A stretch of DNA of 64,000 nt from Cubamyces lactineus (lineage: Eukaryota > Basidiomycota > Agaricomycetes > Polyporales > Polyporaceae). A model generated the notes under the pieces. The model was given only the letters and a program-made list of their open reading frames with translations. It was not told the DNA's origin and did not search any database. The position numbers were made by a program, and so were the translations under genes. The stretch covers positions 332,936 to 396,935 of the forward strand of contig JACDTU010000024.1 in the NCBI GenBank assembly GCA_022376465.1, written 5' to 3'. Shown here one piece after another: positions 42,244 through 54,643 of this stretch. Each line of letters starts with the position of its first letter. The first letter of the stretch is position 1.

Positions 42244-43548
42244 TTACCAGGTTTCTTGGGTTTGGAAGGACAACTCATCGACTGAGGAATAGTCTTTGAG
42301 TTGGATCATTGTGAGATTGACCCTAGAGTCGTCGACCTCGTCCACTGGAGTGAAAGCGAGCAAGAAATTTCTCTTGAAGACAGCCCAAGAGTCGAATCCT
42401 CGAAACTCTCCTGGTCTAATTTCTTCTTTGGCTCGCTGGATAGTAATATCCTTCCAGTAGTTTATGTTGTCCCCTTCCATGGAGGATAAGGCCGTCGCCA
42501 CCTTCGTGTAGTCATTGACGAAGTCATGGGGTCTTGCCGTGAACAGAAGGAACAATTGATTGAGGAAGGACCTAGTTTTGTTTCGGTCTCCAGTAAAGAC
42601 CTCTGGGTCCTTGATCTTGCCCTTTCCTTATCTTTATTCCTGCGGCATATTATTTCCTGGGGGATTTCCTGGTTGTCCAGGCGGATCAGGGTCTGGGCCT
42701 TGTCCCAGTGGTCCTCCTCCTGGTGGATAAGGACTTTGTGGTCCTCCTCCATCTGAAGGTTCAGGATCGGGTCTGCCTCCAGGCCTACTGGGTCCGCCTC
42801 CTCCTCCGCCTCCAGAAGGATTAACCATTCCTCCAAAGAATGATGTCGCCCTTGGGGCTGGTCCACTGGATGAAGACCCAAATGTTCCTCCTCCGAGAGT
42901 AGTCCTCGGAGTGAAGGCATATCTATCGGCTCCAGAAATGGATTCCCCTGTTGCCGTAATTGTTCCAGACATATACGATGGTACTGACTTTTGTATAAAC
43001 TCTGGGGTCGTACTACGACTTGATTCTTCTTCTGCCTTCGGTTCAGGTACTTCGACCTTTGTCCGAATAGTTTCTTCTTCTTCCAGATGAGGTACTTCGA
43101 CTGTCGTCTGAAAATTGTCTTCTTCAAAGTCCGAATCCTTCTTCTCAGGCTGTTTGATCTCTAGCCCTTTCTCTTGTATAGGTGGATTGGGTTCCCTGGG
43201 TGATTCAGACTCTTGTAGTCTCGGGGTTCCTACTCTTGAAGTCGGAAACGATCCTGACACTATTGGACTAATAATCTGACTAGTACTTCCTGCTGGTAGA
43301 GGATTCTTTACTAGCGCGGGTTGTTGTCCGTGACTCTTAATTTCCTTCTCCTGAGAGACCTTGGTTTTAATAAGAGCTGGGGAGTGTGCGATGTTTGGGA
43401 CCTCCTTGGTATTGTATCGAAGTGGGCACCGTGCGTGTGTGCAATTAGACCACTTTTCTACTAATTCCCAATAGTAAACGTCCCGAACTTTGTCGGAGTT
43501 GTAGAGATGATATAGACGTGAACAACTGTATGTTCCGGGTGAACTCAT
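42244..43548 (-). pseudogene. E1 gag, broken
   Basis: The start MSSPGTYSCSRLYHLYN opens a 304-residue frame ending in a Gly/Pro-rich stretch (PSGGGGGGGPSRPGG). Overlapping it in another frame is the conserved gag core: LFLLFTARPHDFVNDYTKV, GDNINYWKDITIQRAKEEI, FDSWAVFKRNFLLAFTPVD and MIQLKDYSSVDEL. At least one frameshift therefore separates N-terminus and core. No zinc knuckle is kept in frame. Confidence 0.78.
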
Positions 43549-43596
43549 ACATGTTGTACTTCTCGAAGGAAAGCTTGATGTAGTTCCCTAGCTCGG

Positions 43597-44128
43597 TGTT
43601 ACAAATGTATGATAGGCTGTTTACAAACTTTACGATTAGTCATGGACTTGTGCTACGTTCTCTGTATGATACGGATATGGCGAGCTCTAGGATTGTAGCT
43701 ACGGTTCTTTAGGACAGGAATGTTCTCGTCTCAGCTAGGACTTTCTAGCACTTACTCTATACTTACCATATAGGGGTGCACAGTCGCTTCTGCGCAGCCG
43801 CCCGCAATGCACAGCAGCACTGCCACAGTGGTACTAGGTTCAACTAGCGCTGACTACGACATACCAGAAAGTCCCTGAATATGCTGGAACATTTCTCTCT
43901 TTGCTCTCTGTACATGTATATAAGAGGCGACGCCACAGAGCGACCCTCAGCTTTCAGTCTCTTCGCAAATTATGAACTTGTATTGCTCGTTAACTCGCTT
44001 CCAGCTGAACAAGTTACTACGCGCTTATCTTCGAAAAGCTAGGGCTAGTAATTAAATAGACACAAGCTCTCTATTCATTGACGTCTTAAGGCTTGATAGT
44101 TCAACAGTCACGTTCAAAAGCATAACAC
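43597..44128 (+). repeat. E1-family LTR in inverted orientation
   Basis: Starts TGTTACAAATG and ends GCATAACA on the plus strand, with TATATAAG at 43917-43924. It is the mirror copy of the LTR at 26008-26537, so both point outward-to-inward like terminal inverted repeats. It abuts the leader of E1's gag with its U3 end. Flanking pentamers (CTCGG left, CTTTA right) do not match each other or the left flank of the other LTR. Confidence 0.85.
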
Positions 44129-45740
44129 TTTATTCCCAGCCCTGACTTTATGTAGTTATACTGGACTCTCACTGTACATAGCACCTACGTGGTGCTGACG
44201 TGTCACTACTCCCTTTCCTGTATTTAAGACCAGAGGATCCACTCAGAATCCTCAGCTTAACCCGGTTATCCATTGCGTATTCCTCAGACTCTCTACTCAA
44301 CTCAAACTCTTTTGACCCCATGGTCTGGCCCCTAGAAATTCACTTGCAGTGACCAACCTAGGCTTATTGTAACATTAGGTCAAGCTCAAGAAAACCTGAC
44401 AATCTACTCAGATCTCGACACAAAGACTCCACTCAAGACAGAGTGGGCCAGAACTGAATAACACAGTGTCGACACTGCAGGAATTCGCAGTTGACAGACA
44501 GGGAGACCAGGCAAGGCTACTACAAATGCCCAGCACTTCACTGAAATCCCCTTACCTGGTAAAACTGCCTTCACATTGACCCAGAATACTGAGAACAATA
44601 CCATGAAATATTGCTTGGAGATGAACTTCCGGATGAACCAGTGGCCACCCCGGAACCAAGACCAGGACCAGAACAACCTTCCCTGGTGGACCCCATTACT
44701 CCCAGATCTGCTCAAGCAGAGTACTTGAGTAAACTAGAAAGCGAGAACACCATGAGAACCCCAAATGACAACCCGGATGAAAGCGAAGCCACACCAGAAC
44801 CCATAGGGACAACCCCTCAGGAAGAACCAAACCGAACTATGAACAAACCCGAAGAATGAACCGAAACCACAATGGCTGAAAAAAAGATGAACAAAATCAA
44901 GCTCAAGATGCCCCCGGAGTTTTCTGGGAAATGAGGCGAAGTGGTGGAGTGGCTGCAGAAATGCTCCCTCTACCTCACGATAAACAAGAAGACCTATGCC
45001 ACCGACAAAATGAAGATCATTGTCTGCCTTATGCTAATGAACCAAGGCACCGCTGGAACCTGGTCCCACACCTTTATTGAAGACGTGGAGCAGCAGGCAG
45101 CCAACCAGAACAAGAACTGAAGACACGGCAAAGACCACATTGAACCCAACTATGGAATGTGGGACAACTTCAAGAAGCAGCTACTGGAAGCATTCAATGA
45201 TGTCAACCAGAAGGCTGGTGCCCGTGTGCTGCTGCGGAACCTGAAGCAAGGAAACAAGAAAGTCGAAGACTACATCACAAAATTCAAGTTGATTATCTCC
45301 TGATGCGGGATCACCGAGGTTCAATGCAAATGCCACCAGATTGGGCATCTGGCGCGACAGTGACCCAACAAAAGAACCAATGATCACAGGAAGATGAAAC
45401 TCACTGCCACTGCCATCTCCTCCGCCTACCTGAAAAGCAAGCTCAAGGAGGAGATCTACATGAAGCAGCCTGAGGGCTTTGAGGAGAAGACACCGGACTG
45501 GGTGTGGCACCTGCTGGAGATGATCTATGGCCTCAAGCAGGCTGGCTGTTGCTGGCATGAGACACTGCATGAGGTGTTCACCAAGCTGGGCTTTGATTGC
45601 CTGGTCTTTCTACCTTCATGATGGAATGCATCATTATTCCTGTCATTGTTGATGACACCACTATTGCCTCTAGTTCAAAGGATGCTATCCAGCATGTTAA
45701 GGATGAGCTGTGTGTGCACTTCAAGCTCTGGGACCTGCGG
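44129..45740 (+). mobile_element. degenerate retroelement: gag remnant plus Copia RT fragment
   Basis: Starts with LTR- or leader-like sequence (a TATTTAAG near 44222). Then comes a gag-like frame: KIKLKMPPEFSGK, VVEWLQKCSLYLTINKKT, LMNQGTAGTWSHTFIEDVE and LLEAFNDVNQKAGARVLLR, followed by a remnant knuckle CHQIGHLARQ. Several in-frame stops, all TGA, break it. Directly after, the sequence jumps to Copia-type RT: SKLKEEIYMKQPEGFEEKT, LEMIYGLKQAGCCWHETLH and, one frame on, VDDTTIASSSKDAIQHVKD. Protease and integrase are missing, so this is a deleted or chimeric element. Confidence 0.7.
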
Positions 45741-46179
45741 CCAACGCCCTGGCTTACTGGTATCAGGACAGCCTGACATTAACATTCCACTTGGATGATC
45801 CGGATATGCTGGCAGCGTACACTGGGCTGCTAGAGGCGATCACTCCGGAAGGGGCAGTGTTGCTGCATGTTCCGCATTTGCGTACACTAGGCCCGCTCTC
45901 CCCAATCCTGGAGCGGTGGACAGAGGTGAAGTGTTTGCACCTGTTGCTGGATGCAACGAATGGGTCCCCCATTCACCTTTGGGACACATTTTGTCGCACC
46001 ACTGCAACTGGAGGCAAAGTTTCCACTGCCAGTGATTCCTGGAGTGGAACTCCTGATTGTTACTGTTTGGGATCAGAATGTTGGAATGGTATGTCGGTCT
46101 TACCAGAGTGTGCAATGGGAAACAGTTCACTGATATTGTTGGGTCGCTGTATGTTAGGTGGACATTGGGGTGTTTTTGG
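45741..46179 (+). other. unrecognised sequence into which the LINE inserted (left side)
   Basis: The reading frame of the LINE runs open into this stretch, giving about 160 residues (for example LDDPDMLAAYTGLLEAITP) unrelated to LINE proteins. The matching right side resumes at 51190. I see no family. Confidence 0.5.
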
Positions 46180-46193
46180 AGAATATGGTTATG
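46180..46193. repeat. LINE target-site duplication, left copy
   Basis: AGAATATGGTTATG, repeated right after the poly(A) at 51176-51189. The first A of the right copy could belong to the tail, so 13 or 14 bp. Confidence 0.9.
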
Positions 46194-49100
46194 TCCTGCT
46201 GCTACAGGAGACGCACCTTACGGAGAGACGTATCGCAGACATACACCGTATGTATGCCGGAAATATCAAAATATTCCACTCAGCCCATCCGCATGCCCCA
46301 ACGCAAAAAGAGGGAGTTGCAATAGTGCTAAACAAAAAACTTGTCAGTGATGAAGGCGCGAAGATGACAGTTGTTGTACCCGGAAGGGCAATACAACTGA
46401 CAACGATGACGAGAGGAGAGGCGAGGCACGTCCTATGCATATATGCGCCCACATCAGAAGGGGCGGCAGAGAGGAGAGAATTCTTCGAACAAGTGGCACT
46501 GTTCTACGAATTGCATCCGAATATACCAAAGCCGCACCTAATGGCCTGCGATTTCAACAACGTTGAAGATGCTATTGATCGACTCCCAGTAGCGGAATCC
46601 ATGGATAGCTCAGTAACGACCCTAGACCGTCTGAAGATGGCCCTGGGAGTAATGCTAGTCGATGGATGGAGAAGGACGCACCCGGATGAGCGTGACTACA
46701 CGTTCCACAGAGGAACAGGAGACGCAGCGACCATGGCCCGGCTGGACCGCATCTATGTTAGACCAGAAGTTTTTGACTATGCGCGCTCCTGGATGATCAC
46801 GCAGCCGGGAGTTAAGTCCGACCACCTCCTAGTGTCGATACAGCTGTCCACACCAAATGAACCCGAAGCAGGAACTGGTAGGCCAGTGTTCCCGCTGTCC
46901 CTGCTCAAGCATAAGAACCTAGCGAAGAAGATGAAAGCAAGAGGCCTCGAAGCGGAGGCAGAGTTGAGCCGAGTAGAGGCAGCGGGTGGCCGCTCTGAGG
47001 AGTGCAACCCGCAGACAATTCTATGCAAACTAAAAACGGACTGGATGAAAATGGCCCGAGAATATGAGAGAGCCACAATCCCGAAGCTACTGAAAGAAAT
47101 CAAGGACCTAGAGGACCGACTGAAGGAGGTGAAAAGCGACACACACAGCAGCGAGCAAGTACGCGCAGATGATATCAACGCACTTACGAGGCAGATTCAA
47201 CAGCGGAAAGCAGGTCGCCTGAAGCAACAGCAGCAACGGGCACGGGCAAAACACCACGTTGATGGAGAGAGGCCTACAAAATACTGGATCAGCATGAATA
47301 GAGCGCGGGCACCGCGGGAACTCATACCAGCCTTCGAGAAAATCAGTGAGAACGGCGAAGTAATATATGAAACAAATCCAAAGAAGATGGCTGAAATGGC
47401 ACGGTCGCACCATGACAGGATGCAGGCCGATGGACCAGAGACCGCAGAACCAGCGCAGCGGGAACAGGACCTCGAGGATGTGCTAGGAAGCATCGAGGCG
47501 CAACTCACCGATCAGCAGGTGGACATGATGGCAGCCAAAATTGAATATAACGAGTGCGAGTTGGCCCTGCGGTGTGCCAAAACAGGCACCGCCCCCGGCA
47601 TAGATGGTATACAATATGAGGTGTGGAAGACCATGCATGACCGCTTTAAGGGGGACCTGCGAAATCCGAATAAGCGAGCGTTCGATGTGCTGAAGGTACT
47701 GACGGCTGCGTTCACTGATATTCAAACGTATGGGGTCTGCAAATCCACGTCCTTCGCGGAAGGATGGATGTCACCAATCTGGAAAGAGAAGGGAGAAAAA
47801 ACAAAAATTGTCAACTACCGCCCAATCACGCTGCTGAACTCGGACTATAAACTGATGAGCAAGATTTTGGCTATCCGTATCGCAGAGGTGGCACCAGATA
47901 TTGTACACCCAGCCCAAGCGGGTTTTGTACCAGGTAGACGTCTTAGAGACCACACTCAACTGGCGCGGATGATGATGCACTGGGCTGAAGTGAGAGAGGT
48001 CAATGGGGCAATAGTCGCGCTTGACCAGGAAAAGGCGTACGATAAGATCGCCCATGACTACCTTTGGCGAGTACTTAGAAAGTTCCGTGTCCCAGAGACG
48101 TACATCCAAACAGTGCAGTCACTGTATAACGGGGCAATGACCTCAGTCATGATCAATGGAGTGCTGAGCAGACCGTATAGAGTAACTAAAGGGGTAAGAC
48201 AAGGCGACCCTCTCTCATGTCTATTATTCGACCTAGCCATAGAGCCCCTATCAGCAATGATACGCAAATCAGACATCAGAGGAATCGAAATACCTAATCG
48301 CGTAGAGGCGCTGAAAGCGACGCTGTTTGCAGACGACACAACAGTATACCTCGCGGCGGAGGACGACTTTGCAATACTCCAATGCGTGCTTGATAAATGG
48401 TGCTCCGCTGCAAAAGCCAAGTTCAACATAAGTAAGACGGAGATCATACCTATTGGCGAGCCCAAATACCGTAAACAGATGGTAGAAACATACCACTGCA
48501 CGGGGAGATGGGGAAACTACCCCCAGAATGTACATATGGCTGGAGATGGCGATGCGGTCCGAATCCTGGGAGCCTACTTTGGGAATGGACTAGATGATTG
48601 CAATGTCTGGTCAGTGAGACTGGCGAAGCTAGAAGAGACTCTGAAGCGCTGGAAAATGGGACACACCTCGCTTGAAGGGAAGCGGCATGTTGCCCAGATG
48701 TTCGTGGCAGGGATGACACAGTTTCTCACGGATGTCCAGAGGATGCCCGGCTACATTCTCAAAAGGCTGAATACTGTAATACGTAACTATATATGGGACG
48801 ATAAACATAACACCCCGGTCGCAATGACCCACCTCCACCTACCTGTTGAAAAAGGTGGTATTAAGCTGATTGATTTGGAAGCACGAAACGAAGCGATTGA
48901 CTTAACCTGGCTACGGTCATACCTCTCGTTTGGAGAAGGTCGACCCCTATGGGCAAATGTCGCGGATGCGCTCTTTGCGCATTTTGTCACCAAAGACTGC
49001 AGGGTACGGGAGGAATTCCGGGTGAACCCATTCCTCCAACACTGGAAACCGAAGATGTCAGCTCTTCCCAAAGAATTGAAAGGAATGATGACAATAGCAA

Positions 49101-50923
49101 TGAAATATGGACTCAGGCCGGAAGGCCTAGCTTTTGACCGGAGAATCCTCAGGGAGATGCCGATGTGGGACCACAGCCAGGCGGACAGGACGGCTATCCG
49201 AAGACTGGCCGTACACTCGGCGGTGACAGTATGTCTACATAAAAACCACGGAGTGAGAACGGTAGGGGACTGCGAAGCACTGGCAGCGAAGAGAGACGAC
49301 GCCAGACATATGCCGACACAGACGTGTGCATGCCACAACTGCGAACAGATGATTACCAACAACCAGTGTGCGAACCCGCAGAGGTGCTACGTAAGAGCGA
49401 AACAACTGCTAGATACGCTACCACCAAAGTGGGACCCAAGGGGGGAGCACCCGGAGGACTATGAGCAGAGGCAACAAGAAGAGAGACATACCAATGGCGT
49501 GCGCAATGCCGAACACCTCTTTGACCGGCGAATAACCACATCAGGTTCACTCGGAAAGATATTTCGCATATTCACCTCACGGGAAGCGCCGTACAATGGG
49601 AGGCTCGACATGAAGCTAGACGAGGGAGAATCAAATGAGATTGTAATAGCAACGGACGGATCTTGCATGAGAAATGGAGAACGTGATGCCCAGGCAGGTG
49701 CAGGAATCTTTGTCGAAGAGAATCACCCGTTAAACAGAAGCGTACGACTCCCCAAAAGTTGGGAGCAGTCCAACCAAACAGGAGAGGTGGCGGCAACGCT
49801 CCTCGCAAGTACAATACCAGACCATAGGATAAACGTGATCCAAGAGACGGACTCACGTACAACAATGGAAGCACTCACGCGATACAGAGCTAAGCACGAA
49901 GACTCTGGATTTATTACGACAAAAAATGGGCCCTTAATAAGCGTGACCATAGCAGCACTACGAAATAGGAGGGCCCATACCGCGTTTAATTGGGTAAAGG
50001 GACATAATGGCCACCCAAGAAATGAGGGCGCAGACAAGCTAGCAGGACTAGCAGCGGAGAAAGAGAATGAGGGGGAGGCCGAGCTCCCCGCAGTCGTACC
50101 AGAAAGACTCCGAGTGTCAGGAGCAATGCTGTGGACGCTGTCACAGAAGTTAGCATACATAGCAATCAGACAGAAGAAGAGCACAAACACACCGCCGAGA
50201 CCAAGCACGATAGCGAACCTTGAAGTGATCGAGGACGAACTCGAAGTGGCATGTAATTTCAAGGTGAGGCGAGAAGCGGTGTGGCTCTCTCTCAGAAAGA
50301 GGGACGTCACACGGGAGTGTCGCCAGTTCATGTGGAAGACAATCCACGACGCCTTCATGACTGGCCGGCACTGGCTCAGAAGCTCAATGCCAGATCAACT
50401 CCGAGAACGCGCGACGTGCAAGGTGTGCCTGGAAACCGAATCTCTGGACCACATCCTGTTCCGATGTAACGCAAGAGGACGTGAGCGAATAAAGGAACTC
50501 CTTGAGGAGCTATGGTCACATACGAAAACGCAGTGGCCGGGATTCAACTGGGGCACAGCTCTTGGCGTGGCCTGCGTAGTATTCAAATCGGAGGACGACA
50601 AGCGCCTAACCAACAGAGAACGACTCTGGACAATCCTGGCAACCAAGTCGGTCTACCTTATATGGAAACTCCGCTGCGAACGTGTGATCCAGAATGACGG
50701 ACGGGAGTTTACTGATGTGGAAGTAGAAAACAAATGGTTTGCAACGATAAACCGCCGCTTAGCCCTGGATCGTTGGGCCACGGCACCTTTCCTAGAGAAA
50801 AGAGCGAAAAGTCCGGAAGAGGTAGCGACAACGTGGGGGGAAATCCTCGAGAATGCGAATGGCCTCCCGCCCAACTGGGTAGGAGATGGCGGGGTTTTAG
50901 TGGGTATCAAGAGAGGAAGATGA
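46194..50923 (+). CDS. LINE polyprotein: APE endonuclease, RT, RNase H, zinc-binding tail
   Basis: An uninterrupted frame of about 1576 codons. Endonuclease starts already at LLLQETHLTERRIADIHRM and includes LCIYAPTSEG, MACDFNNVEDAIDRLP, LDRIYVRPE and SDHLLVSIQL. It lacks the first roughly 40 residues of the domain. RT: IVNYRPITLLNSDYKLMSK, AGFVPGRRLRDHTQ, LDQEKAYDKIAHDYLW, GVRQGDPLSCLLFDLAIEP and the active site LFADDTTVYL. RNase H: VIATDGSCMRNGERDAQAG, TGEVAATLLAS, QETDSRTTMEAL and KGHNGHPRNEGADKLAGLA, with all catalytic acids. A C-terminal CKVCLETESLDHILFRC is a C-x2-C-x8-H-x4-C zinc motif. The open frame continues upstream to 45710 into unrelated sequence by chance. No damage in so long a frame implies recent insertion. 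Confidence 0.93.
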
Positions 50924-51176
50924 CAGGGTCCTTGCGATCCTGGAGGACTCCTCCTCCTTGAGCCCCACACGAAGTGCGTAAATGCATTTCCTCGCGGTAA
51001 TAGTGACAAACATGGTATGCACGACATCAAACCTTGACGCTTCAGGGGGAATCCCCTTTTGAGTCACTAGCGCGCCTGACCGCTATGGCGGTCGCGGAGT
51101 ACACAATGGGCCCCTCTGGGGACGAATGTATTCCAGGGCATTATGCGCTCCACCAAAAAAAAAAAAAAAAAAAAAA
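46194..51176 (+). mobile_element. 5'-truncated LINE with poly(A) tail
   Basis: Non-LTR retrotransposon with endonuclease, RT and RNase H in one frame, a 3' untranslated region of about 230 bp, and 22 A residues at 51155-51176. The perfect 13-14 bp direct repeat on both sides fixes both ends. The 5' end falls inside the endonuclease domain, the usual outcome of incomplete target-primed reverse transcription. The RNase H and the single APE-type endonuclease fit the Tad1-like elements of filamentous fungi; the clade is inference. Confidence 0.92.
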
Positions 51177-51189
51177 GAATATGGTTATG
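51176..51189. repeat. LINE target-site duplication, right copy
   Basis: Same 14 bases as at 46180-46193, directly after the poly(A) run; the pre-insertion sequence continues from 51190. Confidence 0.9.
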
Positions 51190-54100
51190 CCTTCCCTTCC
51201 CTGCATACCGTCCAGATCAGGATACAGCGGGTATGGAGGAATGCATAGGTGGGGTTTCATTCATGCTGTGTAAGTGGATTAAGAGTATGTTTGCTTTGCT
51301 TGGGAACCCATACTTTTACTTTTGAACATTTCGTGTGGGGGCGGTGGATATTTGATGGCACACATCATTGTTACCATGGGATAGAGGATGTGGACTTTGT
51401 GTTGCCTTACATTGAGTATGTGTTTCCGAGCAGAGTGGGTATGTCATGTAGATGCAATTGTTGTGGGTGCGGTTAGTCCTTGTCCTTATTAAGCACAATT
51501 TTGAGGCACAGAGTAAAGTAGGCACATACTTCAAACATGGGTGATATACAGTTGTCGATGGTTTGCAGTGTACAATGTAAGCGGTACACTGTAATTGAGA
51601 GAGAGAGAAAAATTGGAGAAGCTTCACAGTGTACCAAGTAGGTGGTGCACCACGGAGCGGTGCAGAGTTGGGGAAATATATTGGCTTGCAATGGATTTCA
51701 TTGCACATAGTGTATAGATCAAACAAAATACATTGCAGATTTGCTGCTCATCAATCCGGATTCAATAGAATGAGTACTGTCTTGAGTGCTCTTGAGAGTG
51801 TGGCAGTGCTCTTGAGAGTGTGGCACTACCCTGCGTACTGTGGTACAACCACGAGTAAAGTATCACCTCAAGGCTACATTCTCAGCACTTCTTGGCAGGA
51901 TCTACAGGACTGAGCATTCAGTAACAGTAATGAAGACCCTTGCCATGTGACTCGAATCGACTACCGTAGTACTCTGGCCCAATTTTATAAACATCCTTTG
52001 CTTTGGTAACATGTAAACAACCCAAAATCTTGGACCAATCAACAAGTAACCCAACAGCACCCAGGGGCATGTTGCTTGCCCTGCGCTTGCAGACAATGCA
52101 AAGCTGAAGAAGGGCTGTCGCTATTCTACCACCAGATATGGCGTGTGAATATTGGATAACCTGAGCAATATATCCTGCATGGATCCACACAAGATCCAGT
52201 GCATTCTACTATCATTGTGGTACATGTGAATACCTTACCTCTTTCCCAAGCGCATCCGTGTTGCTTCCTTGTTCTTCTAGTCAGCACAAGGCAATGAACT
52301 GACAGCTTTTCTGCATCCATTCACTAAGAGCAGAGTGCTGAGAGCTAACTCCATCACGTGCAAAGCATGCATATGCCCCTTCTGCTATGGATGAACGTTG
52401 AGGACTGGCATCCACACACTCTTGCTATACTAGGTCACACTGCCTAAGGTGAGCTGCGCACCACGTTCTTCCGCAGAATGCCCCTCCACCACAAACAATC
52501 ACTGGGGTGCAGCAATACTGACGGGCAATTGTGAAGCACTCTCTGCGTGTGGCTGCAGAGCCCCCTCATCGGCCTAGTAAACATCTTTGTAATTGCGCAG
52601 GACATCTCTACAAGCTCTATGATCAAGCTAGTGTAGCGTGACCTTATACTTGTTGGTAAGAGCCTTCTGTGCCTTCACCAGCAATTACAAATACAATGTA
52701 CAAGGTACTCATGCAATCTTTGGAGTGCGCTCCACTTCAAGCTGCACAGTGACTTCATTGTCATCATCACTGTGATAATCAGAGTTAGCAGACAGCAGCA
52801 TAACATGACTTGACAATATACCTAATCAATGGCACGGGGTGAGGCCCATCCCCATTGACGCTGTCTCTGCGAGTGCCTATTAGAAACAAGAATCGGTGTA
52901 CACTGAAAAAGCAAAACTTACAAGATATACTGGCTAGCATCATCCTCCTGCCCATTCTCAGAATCCTCCTCAGCTTCACTGTCGACAACTGGAACACTCT
53001 TGAAAACCTTGGTGGGCTTCTCAGTCTTTCCCTTAGCCAACATGTTAGCATAAGCAGGCCATCTAAGAAAATGCAACTTACTGTGTAGTGGCAGGCCCAC
53101 CCTGCTTGCGGGCCACATATTCTTGGCCTGCTTGGATTGGAGGGAAGATCATTGTACAAGGAAAGCAATTGGAAATGCAGCAATGATACCACTGATGACT
53201 ATTGCTAAGCTTGGAAATATCCCAAGGAAGTCATCGCAGCTCAAGATCTGCAGCAAGACTGACGTCCAGCCCTTCACGCTGGTGAGCAGAAAAGCTGTTC
53301 ACATTCACCCAAGTTGCCATGTGCGTTTTTCCATGGGATGCTCAAGGACGGCAACTCAGTCAACCTCAACTTGCACAGTGCACCCATGCAACTCCCCACT
53401 GACATGGCCAACATCAATAGCGCCATTGACACTCAGCCCAATGCATAGCCCAACACTCAGGAGTCAGACATACAGAACGTGTAAAATCATGTACCGGCAG
53501 TGCTGCCGTACGCTATGTTGTTTTGGCATGTGTTTGATGAATCAGAGCGCATATGTTACACGTGTAGACAACAGGTTCTCTCAATTTGACAATCATAGCT
53601 ATCTGTTTCCGTCGCCAAATGGTGTTTGTGAATGGGAACTACATATCCTCAGTGCAACAATGATAGGACATATGAAGTACTCTTGTTTGGACCCTCTCTC
53701 AAATCTCTCAAAGATGGAACACTTTACACCTCTGCCATACTCAAGCAATTCCCAGTTCAGAAGCCTCCACCTTGTGCCGCTGAGGGTCCCCCCCCCCCCC
53801 CCCCAAATGGGCCAAAAGCTGAGCCCATCAGCTCAGAACAAGAAGGCCATTGAGAAGGCAAGACACAGGATGCAGAATCTCCTGGCACACGCTCCAACAT
53901 ACCAAGCCAACAGAACCCTAGAAGAGCTTCACGCCTTGTCCCGAAAACCATCTACTATCCCTGCTCTGCAACAGCAGTGGGATGAAGTCAAGAAAACAAT
54001 ACCTGTTTCCCCAATGTCATGCAAGTACATGAAGCGAATCTTATCTGTATCTCTGGTTAAACTCAATAATTCCCCAGATTTGTTGATGCTTCAGGCCAGC

Positions 54101-54621
54101 TTCTGGCAGTCTATGTTGGAATCAGGGATACTACAATCAGTGTAAGCAGGCCAACAGTTGTGTGGTCTCATCCACTTGAGAACTGACCTCTCCCAAGTTT
54201 AGGGAAGCACCCCCTCAAACCTTAGAATCTCAAGAACATGGTGCCCAAAGAGAACAAGGCAAAGAATATGTCTTTGGTGGCATTCCTGTGGGTACAAACA
54301 TTTGAGAGGCACTTTGTGATACTTATCTCTCTCACAGCTGGCTCTTTTGAATGACTACCAATATGCGGTCCAGCAACTATTGTTCTGTTGTCCAACCCCC
54401 CATTAGTGCAACTGAGAAATGGCACCCCCTGCCAACAGCTGCCAATACTGTGCTTCATTAGTGGCACAACCCTTTGGGTGAACTTCAAAGAGAGAGAAAG
54501 GGTGTGCATCACCTGGTGTATGCTTGGACACCACAGACCATCCTATGGGGTAAGTTGGATCCTTTTGCTAGTTTCTGAAGTGAAGCTCAAATCATTACCA
54601 GCCTATAATTCCATCAACACA
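51190..54621. other. gene-poor relic DNA right of the LINE
   Basis: No intact gene. The frame starting MPSLPCIPSRSGYSGYGG continues the LINE's target sequence. Near 51786-51823 a short direct repeat of CTCTTGAGAGTGTGGCA occurs twice in tandem. A minus-strand piece around 53118-52918 (MLAKGKTEKPTKVFKSV then an acidic Glu/Asp run) could be an old exon. A C homopolymer lies at about 53791-53805. The plus frame 53123-54145 has no domain. Confidence 0.4.
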
Positions 54622-54643
54622 AGTTAGGGGACCAAGTGCAGCA

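Larger units (their letters stand above)
26008..43596 (-). mobile_element. E1: decayed Gypsy-type chromodomain retrotransposon, interrupted by E2
   Basis: Minus-strand LTR retrotransposon. From its 5' side (high coordinates) it runs gag, aspartic protease, reverse transcriptase, RNase H, integrase, [E2 insertion], chromodomain, an extra 3' reading frame, polypurine tract, 3' LTR. Domain order with integrase after RT defines Ty3/Gypsy; the chromodomain makes it a chromovirus. Many frameshifts and stops show it is dead. Next to its gag start is an LTR of the same family but in the opposite orientation (43597-44128), so a normal 5' LTR is missing. Without E2 the element would be about 7 kb. No primer-binding site matching a tRNA end is obvious. 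Confidence 0.88.

Noticed and set aside
26008..44128. DNA transposon with 530-bp terminal inverted repeats
   Set aside because: The repeats contain LTR features (TG...CA ends, TATA box, adjoining polypurine tract) and the interior encodes Gypsy pol, not a transposase.
45710..46193. LINE protein starting at 45710
   Set aside because: The target duplication and the jump in similarity place the LINE start at 46194; the upstream part is read through from older DNA.
53123..54145. Plus-strand frame of 340 codons
   Set aside because: Crosses a poly-C run, has no domain and resembles random sequence in composition.
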